Part shown: one piece after another, positions 16,041 to 25,570 of the stretch
Numbering within the stretch: the stretch's first letter is position 1
Layout of the letters: each line of letters opens with the position of its first letter
Source of the DNA: VFMC01 sp040398525
Lineage (GTDB): Bacteria; Actinomycetota; Acidimicrobiia; Acidimicrobiales; Ilumatobacteraceae
Length of the DNA: 64,000 nucleotides
Assembly: GCA_040398525.1 (NCBI GenBank)
Contig: JBBATY010000015.1
Coordinates: 1 to 64,000, forward strand
Reading direction: 5' to 3'
Position numbers and translations under genes: made by a program
The notes under the pieces: generated by a model
Databases searched by the model: none
Seen by the model: the letters and a program-made list of their open reading frames with translations, nothing else
What the model was told of the DNA's origin: nothing

Positions 16041-17015
16041 ATGCGGGGGCAACGGCTGCTCGTGACCGGGATGGGCGGCGAGCTGGGCTCGCTCGTCACG
16101 TCGATGCTCGAGTCCGAGCCGTGGGTCGGCTCGATCGTCGGCATCGACGTCGATCCGCCACGTCGCCGCCTGCGCCGCGCCGAGTTCCATCGGGTCGACC
16201 CGCACGACCGCGAGCGCATCGTCGACATCGTCACGGCGTTCGACCCGCACGTGCTGGTCCACCTCGCGGTGTGGGAGCCCGATGCGCGTGCCGGCACCGC
16301 AGTCGCCCGTCGCTTCACCGATGCGGCGGCGATGTCGTTCTTCGGCGCGGCCGGCGAGTGCCGCTCGCTCGAGTCGATCGTCACCCGCAGCGGCATCGAG
16401 GTCTACGGCCGCGGCCGCCATGCGCTCACCCGCCCCGACGAATCGGCGCCGGTGCGGCCCACCTCGGAGTACGGGCGAATGCTCACCCGGCTCGAGGCCA
16501 CCGCCCGCCAGGTGGCCGACCGTGTGGGCGTTCCCGTCAACAAGCTGCGCCTCGCCCCCGTGTTGGGCAAGCATGTGCCGAGCCCGCTCGGTCGCCTGTT
16601 GCGCCAGCCGGTGGTGCCCTTCAGCCTGCTCGCCGACCAGGCCTTCACCGTCGTCGAGGTGGGTGATGCGGCCCGGGCCTTCGTCGCCGCCGCCCAGCGC
16701 CGGCTCGACCAACCGGTGAACGTCGTCGGGCCGGGGGCGATCACCTCGCTGCAGGCGCTCACCCGTGGCCGACGGCTGCCCATCCCCCTCGTCGGGCCCG
16801 AGTGGGGCCTCGCTCGACGCCTGTCGCACCTCGTGGGCGCACCGATTCCCGAGCACGTCCTCGAGGTGCTCCACCGCGGCCGCCTCGCCGACGGGTCGCA
16901 CGCCCGCGAGCTGCTCGGCTTCGCCCCCGAGGTGTCGACACCCGAGGTGATCGCCCGGCTCTACGAGTGGGAGAGCGTCGTGCGTGTCCCCCCGGCCTTG
17001 CGAGTGGTGGCCTGA
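16041..17015 (+). CDS. NAD-dependent epimerase/dehydratase family protein
   Basis: A 324-residue short-chain dehydrogenase-like protein. The Rossmann start RLLVTGMGGELGSLV replaces the usual GxxGxxG by GMGGELG; VLVHLAVWEPD follows near residue 75. The catalytic YxxxK of the extended SDR family is not obvious (a tyrosine occurs in TSEYGRMLTRLE, with no lysine at +4), so an atypical reaction or only nucleotide binding is possible. TAGGGT (16028-16033) ends 7 bases before ATG 16041. It precedes an acyltransferase-like and a hydrolase gene, suggesting lipid or envelope metabolism. Confidence 0.7.
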   Translation: MRGQRLLVTGMGGELGSLVTSMLESEPWVGSIVGIDVDPPRRRLRRAEFHRVDPHDRERIVDIVTAFDPHVLVHLAVWEPDARAGTAVARRFTDAAAMSFFGAAGECRSLESIVTRSGIEVYGRGRHALTRPDESAPVRPTSEYGRMLTRLEATARQVADRVGVPVNKLRLAPVLGKHVPSPLGRLLRQPVVPFSLLADQAFTVVEVGDAARAFVAAAQRRLDQPVNVVGPGAITSLQALTRGRRLPIPLVGPEWGLARRLSHLVGAPIPEHVLEVLHRGRLADGSHARELLGFAPEVSTPEVIARLYEWESVVRVPPALRVVA

Positions 17016-17016
17016 C

Positions 17017-17721
17017 ATGGCCAGCGTGGCCGATGTGCCCCGTCAGATGATCGAGCGCGGGCGCGACCTCGCCCTCGCACCCGTTCGACCGTTCCTGCCT
17101 GCGGGCAGCGTCGACGAGTGGGGCCGCGACGAGCACGTGCTCAGCGCCCTCGGCCCGCTGTTCCAGCTGCGCTGGGACACCCTCGTCGGCGGCGAGCAGC
17201 ATCTGCCGGCCCGCAAGGGCGCGCTGCTGGTCACCAACGACCGGCGGCTGTCGTTCAGCCCGCTCTACACCTCGTGGGCGCTGGCCCGCGCCACCGGGCG
17301 ACCCGTGCGCTTCGTCGGCCACCCCGACATCGCCCCGTTCGGGCCCGTACTACGCCGGCTCGGCGCGATCCTGCACGACCCCGTCGAGGTGCGCGGCGCG
17401 CTGCGCCACGGCGAGTTGGTGGTGCTCGGAGCAGCACCCACGCGCCACCCGCGCCATGCCGGGTCGGTCGACGTGTCGATGGTCGGTGCCGCAGTGCTCG
17501 CCGGGGTGAGTGTCCACCCGGTGGCCTCGATGAGCTCGCCGATCGGTCGCAGTGCCCGGGTGCAGGTCGGTGCGGCCGTGCGGATGCGCACCAAGCGACG
17601 CGGGCCACTCGCCGAGGTCGAGATCGCCGAGGCCACCCAACACCATCTGCAGCGTCAGCTCGACGAGCTGGGTGGCGTGACGACCGGGATGGCACCGCTC
17701 GACTGGCTCGGGGAGGGCTGA
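17017..17721 (+). CDS. Lysophospholipid acyltransferase-like protein, degenerate
   Basis: A 234-residue protein that resembles PlsC-type acyltransferases in layout (GALLVTNDRRLSFSPL, then PVRFVGHPDIAPFGPVLRRLGAI, then a late VSVHPVASMSSPIG), and starts one base after the epimerase gene. The family's catalytic HxxxxD box should lie at the first segment, but it reads TNDRRLSF, without the histidine. Either it is a non-catalytic paralogue or a distantly related enzyme. TGA overlaps the next ATG (TGATG, 17719-17723). Confidence 0.5.
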   Translation: MASVADVPRQMIERGRDLALAPVRPFLPAGSVDEWGRDEHVLSALGPLFQLRWDTLVGGEQHLPARKGALLVTNDRRLSFSPLYTSWALARATGRPVRFVGHPDIAPFGPVLRRLGAILHDPVEVRGALRHGELVVLGAAPTRHPRHAGSVDVSMVGAAVLAGVSVHPVASMSSPIGRSARVQVGAAVRMRTKRRGPLAEVEIAEATQHHLQRQLDELGGVTTGMAPLDWLGEG

Positions 17722-18566
17722 TGCCGTACGCGCGCACCACCGACGGCCTGCGGGTGCACTACGAGGTGCTCGGGCGGCCGAGCACCCCACCGGTGCTGAT
17801 GATCCAGGGCCTCGGGGCCGACAAGCACGGATGGGACATGCAGCGCTACGTGCTGTCGCTGCGCTACCGAGTGATCGCCCTCGACAACCGTGGCGCCGGC
17901 CGCAGCGACAAGCCGTTCGGCCACTACAGCCTCGAGCAGATGGCGGCCGACGCGATCAGCGTGCTCGACGACCTCGGGGTCGATTCGGCGCACGTGATCG
18001 GCGCGTCGATGGGTGGGGCGATCGCCCAGATCATCGCGGTGACGTATCCCGAGCGGGTCCGCTCGTTGACGCTGGTGTGCACGGCGTGCCGTAACCACGC
18101 GTGGCGCCGCGAGCTGCTCGAGGGATGGGCCGAGCGGGCCACCGAGCGCGGCATGGGCTCGATGGCTGCCGAGGCGGCGCGCTGGGTGATCGGCCCGCGC
18201 TCGTTCCGCCGTCTGCTGCCCACCTTCGGCTGGCTCGGGCCGCTCGCCCTCGGGCGGCCGTCGCATGCCTTCGTCGCCCAGGTGCGTGCCATCCTCAACA
18301 CCGACGAATCGCTCGCCGACCACCTCTCGTCGGTCACGGTGCCGGCGATGGTGGTGGTGGGCAACCAGGACATCCTCACCCCCCGCGGCGACAGTGAGGA
18401 GCTGCACGACCGGCTGCCGAACGCCGAGCTGGTGGTCATCTCCGGCGCTGCCCACGGGCTGATGGTCGAGCACGCCACCACGTTCAACCGGGTGCTGCTC
18501 GACTTCCTCGGTCGAGTCAGCGCCGAGCAGGCCAGCACCGAGTTGCCGCTGGCCCAGGCCGGATGA
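17721..18566 (+). CDS. Alpha/beta fold hydrolase
   Basis: A 281-residue hydrolase. Seen: LMIQGLGADKHGWDMQ (oxyanion region), LDNRGAGRSDKP, the nucleophile elbow GASMGGAIAQ near residue 97 with Ser as nucleophile, the acid in VVGNQDILTP near 215 and His in ISGAAHGLMVEH near 243. Substrate unknown. It is translationally coupled (TGATG) to the acyltransferase-like gene, so an ester or lipid substrate is plausible. Confidence 0.8.
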   Translation: MPYARTTDGLRVHYEVLGRPSTPPVLMIQGLGADKHGWDMQRYVLSLRYRVIALDNRGAGRSDKPFGHYSLEQMAADAISVLDDLGVDSAHVIGASMGGAIAQIIAVTYPERVRSLTLVCTACRNHAWRRELLEGWAERATERGMGSMAAEAARWVIGPRSFRRLLPTFGWLGPLALGRPSHAFVAQVRAILNTDESLADHLSSVTVPAMVVVGNQDILTPRGDSEELHDRLPNAELVVISGAAHGLMVEHATTFNRVLLDFLGRVSAEQASTELPLAQAG

Positions 18567-18602
18567 CCCCGTCGGTCGTGTGCGCAGCGTGACGGGTCGA
18601 CC

Positions 18603-19565
18603 ATGAGGGTGGCGATCGTCGGCGCAGGCCTGTCCGGACTGATGGCCGGCCGCGCCCTGCGCGACGCCGGGCACGAGGTGGTGCTGTTCGACAAGGGTCG
18701 CTCCCCCGGTGGACGGTTGGCGACACGGCGCATCGGCGAGGCCCGCCTCGACCACGGCGCGCAATTCTTCACCGTGCGCACCGACGACTTCGCCCGCCAC
18801 GTCGACGAGTGGCAGCGCGACGGCCTCGTCTACGAGTGGTGTCGTGGCTTCGACACCGACGGCGACGGCTACCCGCGCTACGCAGCTCGCGGTGGCATGA
18901 ACGCGCTCGCCAAGCATCTGGCCGTGGGCCTCGACGTGCGCTGCAACGCGCTGGTGTTCTCACTGCACCACGAGCCCGCACCGGCGGGCGCAGCCGGACG
19001 TGGCACGTGGCAGGTGCGCCTCGACGACGCCTCGGTGCACGAGGCCGACGCGCTGGTGGTGACCTGCCCGATCCCCCAGACGTTCTCGCTGCTCATGACA
19101 GCCGAGGTCGCGATGCCCGAGGCGCTGTGGCGCACCGACTACGACCGCACCCTGTCGCTGCTCGCCGTGTGCGACGGGCCGATGGCGGTGCCCGAGCCGG
19201 GCGGCGTGCAGGGCGCAGAGGGCTTCACCTTCATCGCCGACAACCAGCGCAAGGGGGTGAGCGCGCTGCCGGCGATCACGGTGCACGCCGATGCCGCCTG
19301 GAGCCTCGAGCAGTGGGACCAGCCCGCCGACGACGTGCACCGCCTGCTGCTCGAGCGGGCCGCACCCTGGATCGGGTCGGCGAACGTGGTGACCAGCCAG
19401 CTGAAGCGCTGGCGGTTCGCCACACCACAGCGGATCTGGTCGGAGCCGACCTGGACGAGCGATGCCGCGCCGGGCCTCGCCCTGGCCGGCGACGCGTTCG
19501 CCGGGCCACGTATGGAGGGCGCTGCACTGAGCGGCCTTGCCGCTGCCGCGGCACTGCTCGGCTGA
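18603..19565 (+). CDS. FAD-dependent oxidoreductase, renalase/amine-oxidase-like
   Basis: A 320-residue flavoprotein. The dinucleotide fold opens the protein (VAIVGAGLSGLMAGRALRDAGHEVVLFDKG), followed by the second FAD motif SPGGRLATRR and DHGAQFFTVR. A C-terminal motif LALAGDAFAGPRMEGAALSGLAAA contacts the flavin. These are the marks of the small renalase-like branch of the amine oxidase family. Several bacterial members oxidise aberrant NAD(P)H isomers; that role is possible here but not shown. Confidence 0.82.
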   Translation: MRVAIVGAGLSGLMAGRALRDAGHEVVLFDKGRSPGGRLATRRIGEARLDHGAQFFTVRTDDFARHVDEWQRDGLVYEWCRGFDTDGDGYPRYAARGGMNALAKHLAVGLDVRCNALVFSLHHEPAPAGAAGRGTWQVRLDDASVHEADALVVTCPIPQTFSLLMTAEVAMPEALWRTDYDRTLSLLAVCDGPMAVPEPGGVQGAEGFTFIADNQRKGVSALPAITVHADAAWSLEQWDQPADDVHRLLLERAAPWIGSANVVTSQLKRWRFATPQRIWSEPTWTSDAAPGLALAGDAFAGPRMEGAALSGLAAAAALLG

Positions 19566-19578
19566 CACACTGGGCACG

Positions 19579-20796
19579 ATGCGCCACGGTCACTCGCACA
19601 GCCACTCGCACGGCGCCGACGGGCACGCCGCCGAACTGGGCCTGGCCCCTACTGTCGAACGCTCGCTCAAGGTGGCGGTGCTGGTGTGCGCCGCGCTCAC
19701 CCTGGTGGGCCTGGTGCTGCTGTGGCCGTCGGGCGATCGCAGCTCGCTCGACCCGGCGGTGCTCGGCGCCGACCCGGTCGAGGCACGGGTGCAGTCCACC
19801 GTCGAGCAGCCGTGCTCGTACGACGCGCTGCTGCCCTGTGTGCTGGTGACCATCGGCGTCACGAGCGGCGACACGAGCGGTGAGGTGTTCACCATCGAGC
19901 AGTCGCTCGGCGGCGCCGGCCGACCGCTCACCGCCGGCGACGACATCCTCGTGCTCGCCGACCGGGCATCGGACGGCACGATGATCTATTCGTTCTACGA
20001 GCACCAGCGCTCCACCCCGATGCTGCTGCTGGTGCTGCTGTTCGCCACGGTCATCGTGGTGTTCGGCCGTTGGAAGGGCGTGGGTGCGCTGGCCGGGCTG
20101 ACGATGAGCCTGGCCGTGATCGTCGTGTTCGTGCTGCCCTCGCTGCTCGACGGCAACAACGCCGTGCTGGTGGCGCTGGTGGGCACGTCGCTCATCGCGT
20201 TCGTCGCGCTCTACCTGGCCCACGGGCTGCACCCCACCACCAGCGTCGCGCTGGTGTCGACCTTCGCCGCGCTGGTGGTGACCGGGGCGCTGTCGTGGGT
20301 GTTCATCGCCGCGACCCGCTTCACCGGCTACACCGACGACAGCACCCAGTTCCTCGACGCGCTGAGCGTGCCCATCGACCCGCGAGGCATCCTGCTGGCG
20401 GGCATCGTCATCGGCTCGCTCGGTGTGCTCGACGACGTCACCGTCACCCAGGTGTCGGCCGTGTGGGAGCTTCGCGCCGCGCAGCCGACGATGAGCTCGA
20501 GCGAGTTGGTGCGCGCTGCGCTGCGCATCGGCCGCGACCACATCTCGTCGACGGTGAACACGCTGTTCCTCGCATATGCCGGCGCGGCGTTGCCGCTGCT
20601 GCTGCTGTTCTCCGAGGCCTCCCAGGGCATCGGTTCGGTGGCCACCCGCGAGATCGTGGCCGTCGAGATCGTGCGCTCGCTCATCGGCTCGATCGGCCTG
20701 GTGTCGGCCGTGCCGATCTCGACCTGGCTGGCCGCACAGGTGGTGCGCCCGCACGACCCGGCTGCAGCCGTGAGCGCCACCATGGAGGCATCGTGA
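19579..20796 (+). CDS. YibE/F-family membrane protein
   Basis: A 405-residue integral membrane protein. The cytoplasmic N-terminus is His-rich (HGHSHSHSHGADGH), then come a first helix, an extracytoplasmic domain (about 45-135) and about seven more helices. LAHGLHPTTSVAL and VLDDVTVTQ are typical of the YibE/F-like family, whose function is unknown. The His-rich tail suggests metal binding. ATG 19579 places the tail at the very start; an upstream in-frame ATG at 19537 lies inside the previous gene. Stop overlaps the Nudix GTG (20793-20796). Confidence 0.78.
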   Translation: MRHGHSHSHSHGADGHAAELGLAPTVERSLKVAVLVCAALTLVGLVLLWPSGDRSSLDPAVLGADPVEARVQSTVEQPCSYDALLPCVLVTIGVTSGDTSGEVFTIEQSLGGAGRPLTAGDDILVLADRASDGTMIYSFYEHQRSTPMLLLVLLFATVIVVFGRWKGVGALAGLTMSLAVIVVFVLPSLLDGNNAVLVALVGTSLIAFVALYLAHGLHPTTSVALVSTFAALVVTGALSWVFIAATRFTGYTDDSTQFLDALSVPIDPRGILLAGIVIGSLGVLDDVTVTQVSAVWELRAAQPTMSSSELVRAALRIGRDHISSTVNTLFLAYAGAALPLLLLFSEASQGIGSVATREIVAVEIVRSLIGSIGLVSAVPISTWLAAQVVRPHDPAAAVSATMEAS

Positions 20797-21518
20797 CGAT
20801 CACCTTCGGTCCCGACCTGCGCGAGCGGCTGACCGCCAACCTCGCCGCGCACCGTCTGCACACCATCGACCCGGAGGGCCGCAAACGTGCGGCCGTGGCG
20901 GTGGTGGTGGTCGACAGCAGCGAGCACGACGACCTCGTCGATCCCTACGCCTTCACCGCCGAGGAGATGTCGGTGGTGCCGGGCGACATCACCGGCTTCG
21001 ACGGCAGCATGCGCGGTGTCGCCGGCGGCGCGGCGTTCCTGCTGTGCCGGCGCGCCCCGCGGATGAACCGGCACGCGGCGCAGTGGGCGCTGCCCGGCGG
21101 CCGGGTCGACCCGGGCGAATCGGCCGAGGAGACGGCACTGCGCGAGCTCGACGAGGAGCTGGGCGTGCGCGTGGCCGACGACCTGGTGCTCGGTCGCCTC
21201 GACGACTACGCCACCCGCTCGGGCTACGTCATCACACCGGTGGTGGTGTGGGGCGGTGGTCGGCTCGACATCGTGCCCAACCCCGACGAGGTGGCCCACG
21301 TCTACCGGATCGGGCTCCACCACCTGCAGCGACCCGATTCACCGCGCTTCGTCACCATCCCGGAGAGTCCGCGCCCGGTGGTGCAGGTGCCCCTCGGCGG
21401 CGACCTGATCCACGCCCCGACGGGTGCCGTGCTGGTGCAGTTCCGCTGGGTGGCGCTCGACGGCCGCGCCAACGAGCGCGTCCACGACTTCGAGCAGCCC
21501 GTGTTCGCCTGGGGCTGA
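20793..21518 (+). CDS. Nudix hydrolase (CoA pyrophosphatase-like)
   Basis: A 241-residue Nudix protein. The Nudix box reads GRVDPGESAEETALRELDEE plus LGV (near residues 107-129), with all metal-binding glutamates present. The upstream segment AAFLLCRRAPRMNRHAAQWALPGG resembles the NudL/CoA-diphosphatase group, but the defining extra motif is not clear. GTG 20793 overlaps the YibE/F stop, so the two are co-translated. Confidence 0.78.
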   Translation: MTITFGPDLRERLTANLAAHRLHTIDPEGRKRAAVAVVVVDSSEHDDLVDPYAFTAEEMSVVPGDITGFDGSMRGVAGGAAFLLCRRAPRMNRHAAQWALPGGRVDPGESAEETALRELDEELGVRVADDLVLGRLDDYATRSGYVITPVVVWGGGRLDIVPNPDEVAHVYRIGLHHLQRPDSPRFVTIPESPRPVVQVPLGGDLIHAPTGAVLVQFRWVALDGRANERVHDFEQPVFAWG

Positions 21519-21542
21519 GGCCCCGATCGCTCAGTCGATCGC

Positions 21543-22094
<552 letters not shown>

Positions 22095-22095
22095 G

Positions 22096-22533
22096 TCAGC
22101 TCCTGCCGGTGTGGCCGAACCCGCCGCCACGATCGTCGCCCTCGAGCGAGTCGACCACGTCCCAGCGCACCGTGGCGAAGCGTTGGATCACCAACTGCGC
22201 GATGCGGTCGCCGCGGTGCACCTCGAACGGTATCGACGGATCGGTGTTGAGCAGGATCACCTTCAGCTCGCCGCGGTAGGCCGCGTCGATCAGGCCAGGG
22301 GCGTTCACCAGCGCGATGCCGTGGTTCAGCGCGAGCCCGCTGCGCGGCAGCACCCAGCCGGCGTGACCCTCGGGGATGGCGATCGCCACCCCGGTCGGCA
22401 CCAGCGCCCGGCCGCCGGCGGGAGGCACCACCACGTCGACGCGCGAGCGCAGGTCGAGGCCGGCATCACCCGGATGGGCGTAGGCCGGAAGGGGCAGGTC
22501 GGGGTCGAGTCGGACGATCGGGATGTCCACCAT
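22096..22533 (-). CDS. dut: dUTP diphosphatase (dUTPase)
   Basis: A trimeric dUTPase of 145 residues, which converts dUTP to dUMP and keeps uracil out of DNA. All five motifs are present: HPGDAGLDLRS (I), PRSGLALNHGI (II), NAPGLIDAAYRGELKVILLN (III), RGDRIAQLVIQ (IV) and the C-terminal arm GGGFGHTG (V). ATG 22533 is preceded by TAGGCT on the minus strand (22548-22543), 9 bases away, which shares its TA with the opposite selA promoter. Confidence 0.96.
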   Translation of the reverse strand: MVDIPIVRLDPDLPLPAYAHPGDAGLDLRSRVDVVVPPAGGRALVPTGVAIAIPEGHAGWVLPRSGLALNHGIALVNAPGLIDAAYRGELKVILLNTDPSIPFEVHRGDRIAQLVIQRFATVRWDVVDSLEGDDRGGGFGHTGRS

Positions 22534-22542
22534 GGCCTGCAG

Positions 22543-22552
22543 AGCCTACGCT
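22543..22552. promoter_or_regulatory. Overlapping divergent -10s of dut and selA
   Basis: AGCCTACGCT contains TACGCT rightward (22547-22552; selA ATG 8 bases on) and TAGGCT leftward (22548-22543; dut ATG 9 bases on). The two hexamers share the central TA base pairs. Confidence 0.5.
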
Positions 22553-22560
22553 CACGGTCG

Positions 22561-23835
22561 ATGGACCCCGCGGCCCGCCCCCCGAGCGTCGACCGGCTGG
22601 CACGTTCGCTGGCCCCGTCGAGGCTGCCGCACGCCCTGTGCGTCGACATCGCCCGCGAGGCCATCGCCGCGGGCGACGTCGCGTCGGCGCCGGCGCGGGC
22701 CGAGGCACTGCGGCGTTCGCTGCTCACCGAGGTGGTGAACGCCACCGGCGTGCTGCTGCACACCAACCTCGGCCGGGCACCCGTGGCGATGCACCGCCCG
22801 GCACGCGCGGTGAACGTCGAGCTCGATCTGGCCACCGGCGAGCGCGGCTCGCGCCAGCACGCAGTGGGCCACCTGCTGGCCCGGCTGTGCCAGACCGAGG
22901 CAGCGATGGTGGTGAACAACAACGCGGCGGCCGTGCTGCTGGTGTGCGCGGCGTTGGCCCACGGTCGCGAGGTGTTGGTGAGCCGTGGCGAGAGTGTCGA
23001 GATCGGCGGCTCGTTCCGGGTGCCCGAGGTGATGGAGCAATCGGGGGCTCGCCTGGTCGACGTAGGCACCACCAACCGGACGCGCCTCGGCGACTACCGC
23101 CGGGCGCTCGGGCGGGCGCGCGCCGATGTGGCGATGGTCCTGAAGGTGCATCCCAGCAACTACCGGGTCGAGGGCTTCGTCGAGGACACACCTGTGGCGC
23201 AGCTGGCCACCCTCGACGTACCCGTCGTGGCCGACATCGGCAGCGGCCTGCTCGACGCCGCCTGCCCATGGCTCGGTGGGCCTCCGCCGGCCTGGCTGGC
23301 CGACGAGCCTGCCGCCGTGCAGACCCTGGCCGCCGGCGCGGCGCTGATCACCTTCAGCGGCGACAAGTTGCTGGCCGGCCCGCAGGCCGGGATCATCGCC
23401 GGCCGGGCCGACCTGGTCGAGGTGTGCATGCGCCACCCACTCGCCCGGGCGATGCGGCCGGGCACCTTGGTGCTCGAGGCGCTGCAGGCCACGGCCCTGG
23501 CCTACCTGCACCGGCGGGCCACGACCGACCTCGCCTTCTGGAAGATGGTGGCCACACCGCTGGCCGAGCTGCGCGCCCGCGCCGAGGCGCTGGCCGCAAG
23601 CTGCCCGGGGGCGCGCGCCGAGCCGATGCTCGCCCTGCCCGGGGCCGGGTCGGCGCCAGGGACGGGCATCGACTCGTACGGGGTGGTGCTGGCCGGCGAC
23701 CACCTGGCTCGGCTGCGCGCCGCCACACCGCCCGTGGTGGCCCGGGCGCGCGAGGGCTCGACCTACCTCGACCTGCGCACCGTCGACCCGGCCGACGACG
23801 CCCATCTGGCGAACCTGCTCGCTGTGGCGGGCTGA
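22561..23835 (+). CDS. selA: L-seryl-tRNA(Sec) selenium transferase
   Basis: PLP enzyme of 424 residues that converts seryl-tRNA(Sec) to selenocysteinyl-tRNA(Sec) using selenophosphate. Diagnostic segments: NATGVLLHTNLGRAP near residue 61, MVVNNNAAAVLLVCAALA near 117, ESVEIGGSFRVPEVMEQSG, VGTTNRTRLGDY, and the PLP-lysine segment FSGDKLLAGPQAG near 265. selB follows 7 bases on, the usual selA-selB pair. No tRNA-Sec (selC) or selD was recognised in this window. Confidence 0.95.
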   Translation: MDPAARPPSVDRLARSLAPSRLPHALCVDIAREAIAAGDVASAPARAEALRRSLLTEVVNATGVLLHTNLGRAPVAMHRPARAVNVELDLATGERGSRQHAVGHLLARLCQTEAAMVVNNNAAAVLLVCAALAHGREVLVSRGESVEIGGSFRVPEVMEQSGARLVDVGTTNRTRLGDYRRALGRARADVAMVLKVHPSNYRVEGFVEDTPVAQLATLDVPVVADIGSGLLDAACPWLGGPPPAWLADEPAAVQTLAAGAALITFSGDKLLAGPQAGIIAGRADLVEVCMRHPLARAMRPGTLVLEALQATALAYLHRRATTDLAFWKMVATPLAELRARAEALAASCPGARAEPMLALPGAGSAPGTGIDSYGVVLAGDHLARLRAATPPVVARAREGSTYLDLRTVDPADDAHLANLLAVAG

Positions 23836-23842
23836 GCGGGCC

Positions 23843-25570
23843 GTGCGCGTCGTCGCCACCGCCGGCCACGTCGACCACGGCAAGTCGTCGCTCGTGCTGG
23901 CCCTCACGGGCACCGACCCGGACCGCTTCGCCGAGGAGAAGCGCCGCGGCCTCACCATCGACCTCGGCTTCGCCCACTTCACGTTGCCGAGCGGTGAGGA
24001 GATCGGCCTGGTCGACGTGCCGGGCCACGTGCGCTTCCTGCGCAACATGTTGGCCGGGGTGGGCGGTGTCGACGCCTGCGTGTTCGTGGTGGCCGCCACC
24101 GAGGGGTGGAAGCCCCAGAGCGAGGAGCATCTGCGCATCCTGACGCTGCTCGGGCTGCGCCACGGGGTGGTGGCGCTCACCAAGTGCGACCTGGTGGACG
24201 ACGAATGGCTCGACCTGCAGACGCTCGAGGTGGCCGACCACCTGGCCGGCACGTTCCTGGCCGAGGCGCCGATCGTGCCGGTGAGCTCGACCACCGGTGC
24301 CGGCCTCGACCGGTTGTGCGCCGCGCTCGACACGCTCGTCGCCACCACCGAGCCGTCGGCCGACCGTGGCCGACCACGGCTGTGGATCGATCGCTCGTTC
24401 GCGGCCAAGGGCAGCGGCACCGTGGTGACCGGCACCCTCACGGGAGGGCGGATCCACCTCGACCAGCGCGTCGACGTGCTGCCGGCCGGGCAGACGGCAC
24501 GCATCCGCGCCATCCAGACCCACGGGCGCAGCGTCGACGAGGTCGGCCCCGGCCACCGCGTGGCGATCAACCTGAGCGGCGTCGACCACCATCAGCTCGG
24601 GCGCGGCGACGCCGTGGTGGTGGGGTCGCAGTGGCGGCCCACACGGCGTGTCGACGCGTCGCTCGAGGTGCTCGGTGCACTCGACCACGAGGTGTCGCGC
24701 CGCGGCGCCTACGTGGCCTACATCGGCTCGGGCGAGTGGCCGGTGCGGGTGCGGATCCTGGGCGACCACGCGCTGCTGCCGGGCGAGACGGGGGCGGTGC
24801 GGTTGCACCTCGAGGTGGCGTTGCCGTTGGTGGCCGGCGACCGCTACGTGCTGCGCGAGTCGGGCCGCAACGAGACCGTCGGCGGCGGCGAAGTGCTCGA
24901 TGTCGAGCCGGTGCTGCCGGCGTCGCGGGCCCGGCCGGACCGCAGCATCGAGCGGGTGGTGCGCGAGCGCTGCTGGGTGCAGGTCGACGTGCTGCGCGCC
25001 CTCACCGGGGCAGAGAGGGCCCCGACGCTCGGCGACTGGGTGATCGACCCCGACGCGCTGGCGGCGATGCGCGCCTCGCTGGCCGCCCAGGTGGCGACCG
25101 CCGGGGCGGCCGGGCTCGACCTCGCCCAGCTCGACGAGCGCGAGCGCCTGGTCGCGGCCGGCCTCGACGGGGTGAAGCTCGACGCCGGCCGGTTGCGCCC
25201 GGCCGACGCCGTCGACGAGTTGGCCGACCATCCGTTGCTGGCCGCCCTCGCAGCTGGCGGTGCGGCCCCGCCGGACCTGGCACCGGGTGACCGTCCGGTG
25301 CTGCGCGAGCTGGTCCGCCGTGGCCTGGTGGTCGAGCGCGAGGGCATCGCCTTCCACATCGGCGCGGTCGACGCCGCTGCGCGCACGATGGCCACGCTGC
25401 TGGCCAGCCATCCGGACGGCGTGACGATGGCTCAGTTCCGTGATGCGCTCGGTGTGACCCGCAAGCACGCCCTGCCGATGGCCAACGAGCTCGACGCCCG
25501 CGGCATCACCCGCCGGCGCGGCGACGTGCGGATCGGCGGCCCACGGCTTCCCGCGCCGGACGGTGCCTGA
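23843..25570 (+). CDS. selB: Selenocysteine-specific elongation factor
   Basis: A 575-residue GTPase that delivers Sec-tRNA(Sec) to UGA codons followed by a SECIS hairpin. G1 is AGHVDHGKSSLV at the N-terminus, G3 DVPGHVRFLRN near residue 57, G4 TKCDL near 112. Domains II and III follow (about 175-345), and the last 200 residues contain winged-helix modules that read the SECIS RNA. GTG 23843 is the start. Its last 65 bases overlap the convergent hydrolase gene. Confidence 0.95.
   Translation: MRVVATAGHVDHGKSSLVLALTGTDPDRFAEEKRRGLTIDLGFAHFTLPSGEEIGLVDVPGHVRFLRNMLAGVGGVDACVFVVAATEGWKPQSEEHLRILTLLGLRHGVVALTKCDLVDDEWLDLQTLEVADHLAGTFLAEAPIVPVSSTTGAGLDRLCAALDTLVATTEPSADRGRPRLWIDRSFAAKGSGTVVTGTLTGGRIHLDQRVDVLPAGQTARIRAIQTHGRSVDEVGPGHRVAINLSGVDHHQLGRGDAVVVGSQWRPTRRVDASLEVLGALDHEVSRRGAYVAYIGSGEWPVRVRILGDHALLPGETGAVRLHLEVALPLVAGDRYVLRESGRNETVGGGEVLDVEPVLPASRARPDRSIERVVRERCWVQVDVLRALTGAERAPTLGDWVIDPDALAAMRASLAAQVATAGAAGLDLAQLDERERLVAAGLDGVKLDAGRLRPADAVDELADHPLLAALAAGGAAPPDLAPGDRPVLRELVRRGLVVEREGIAFHIGAVDAAARTMATLLASHPDGVTMAQFRDALGVTRKHALPMANELDARGITRRRGDVRIGGPRLPAPDGA

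Noticed and set aside
21519..21542. Repeated GATCGCTCAG between the Nudix and GNAT genes as a regulatory repeat
   Set aside because: Only two copies spanning two convergent stop codons, without symmetry or a promoter nearby.
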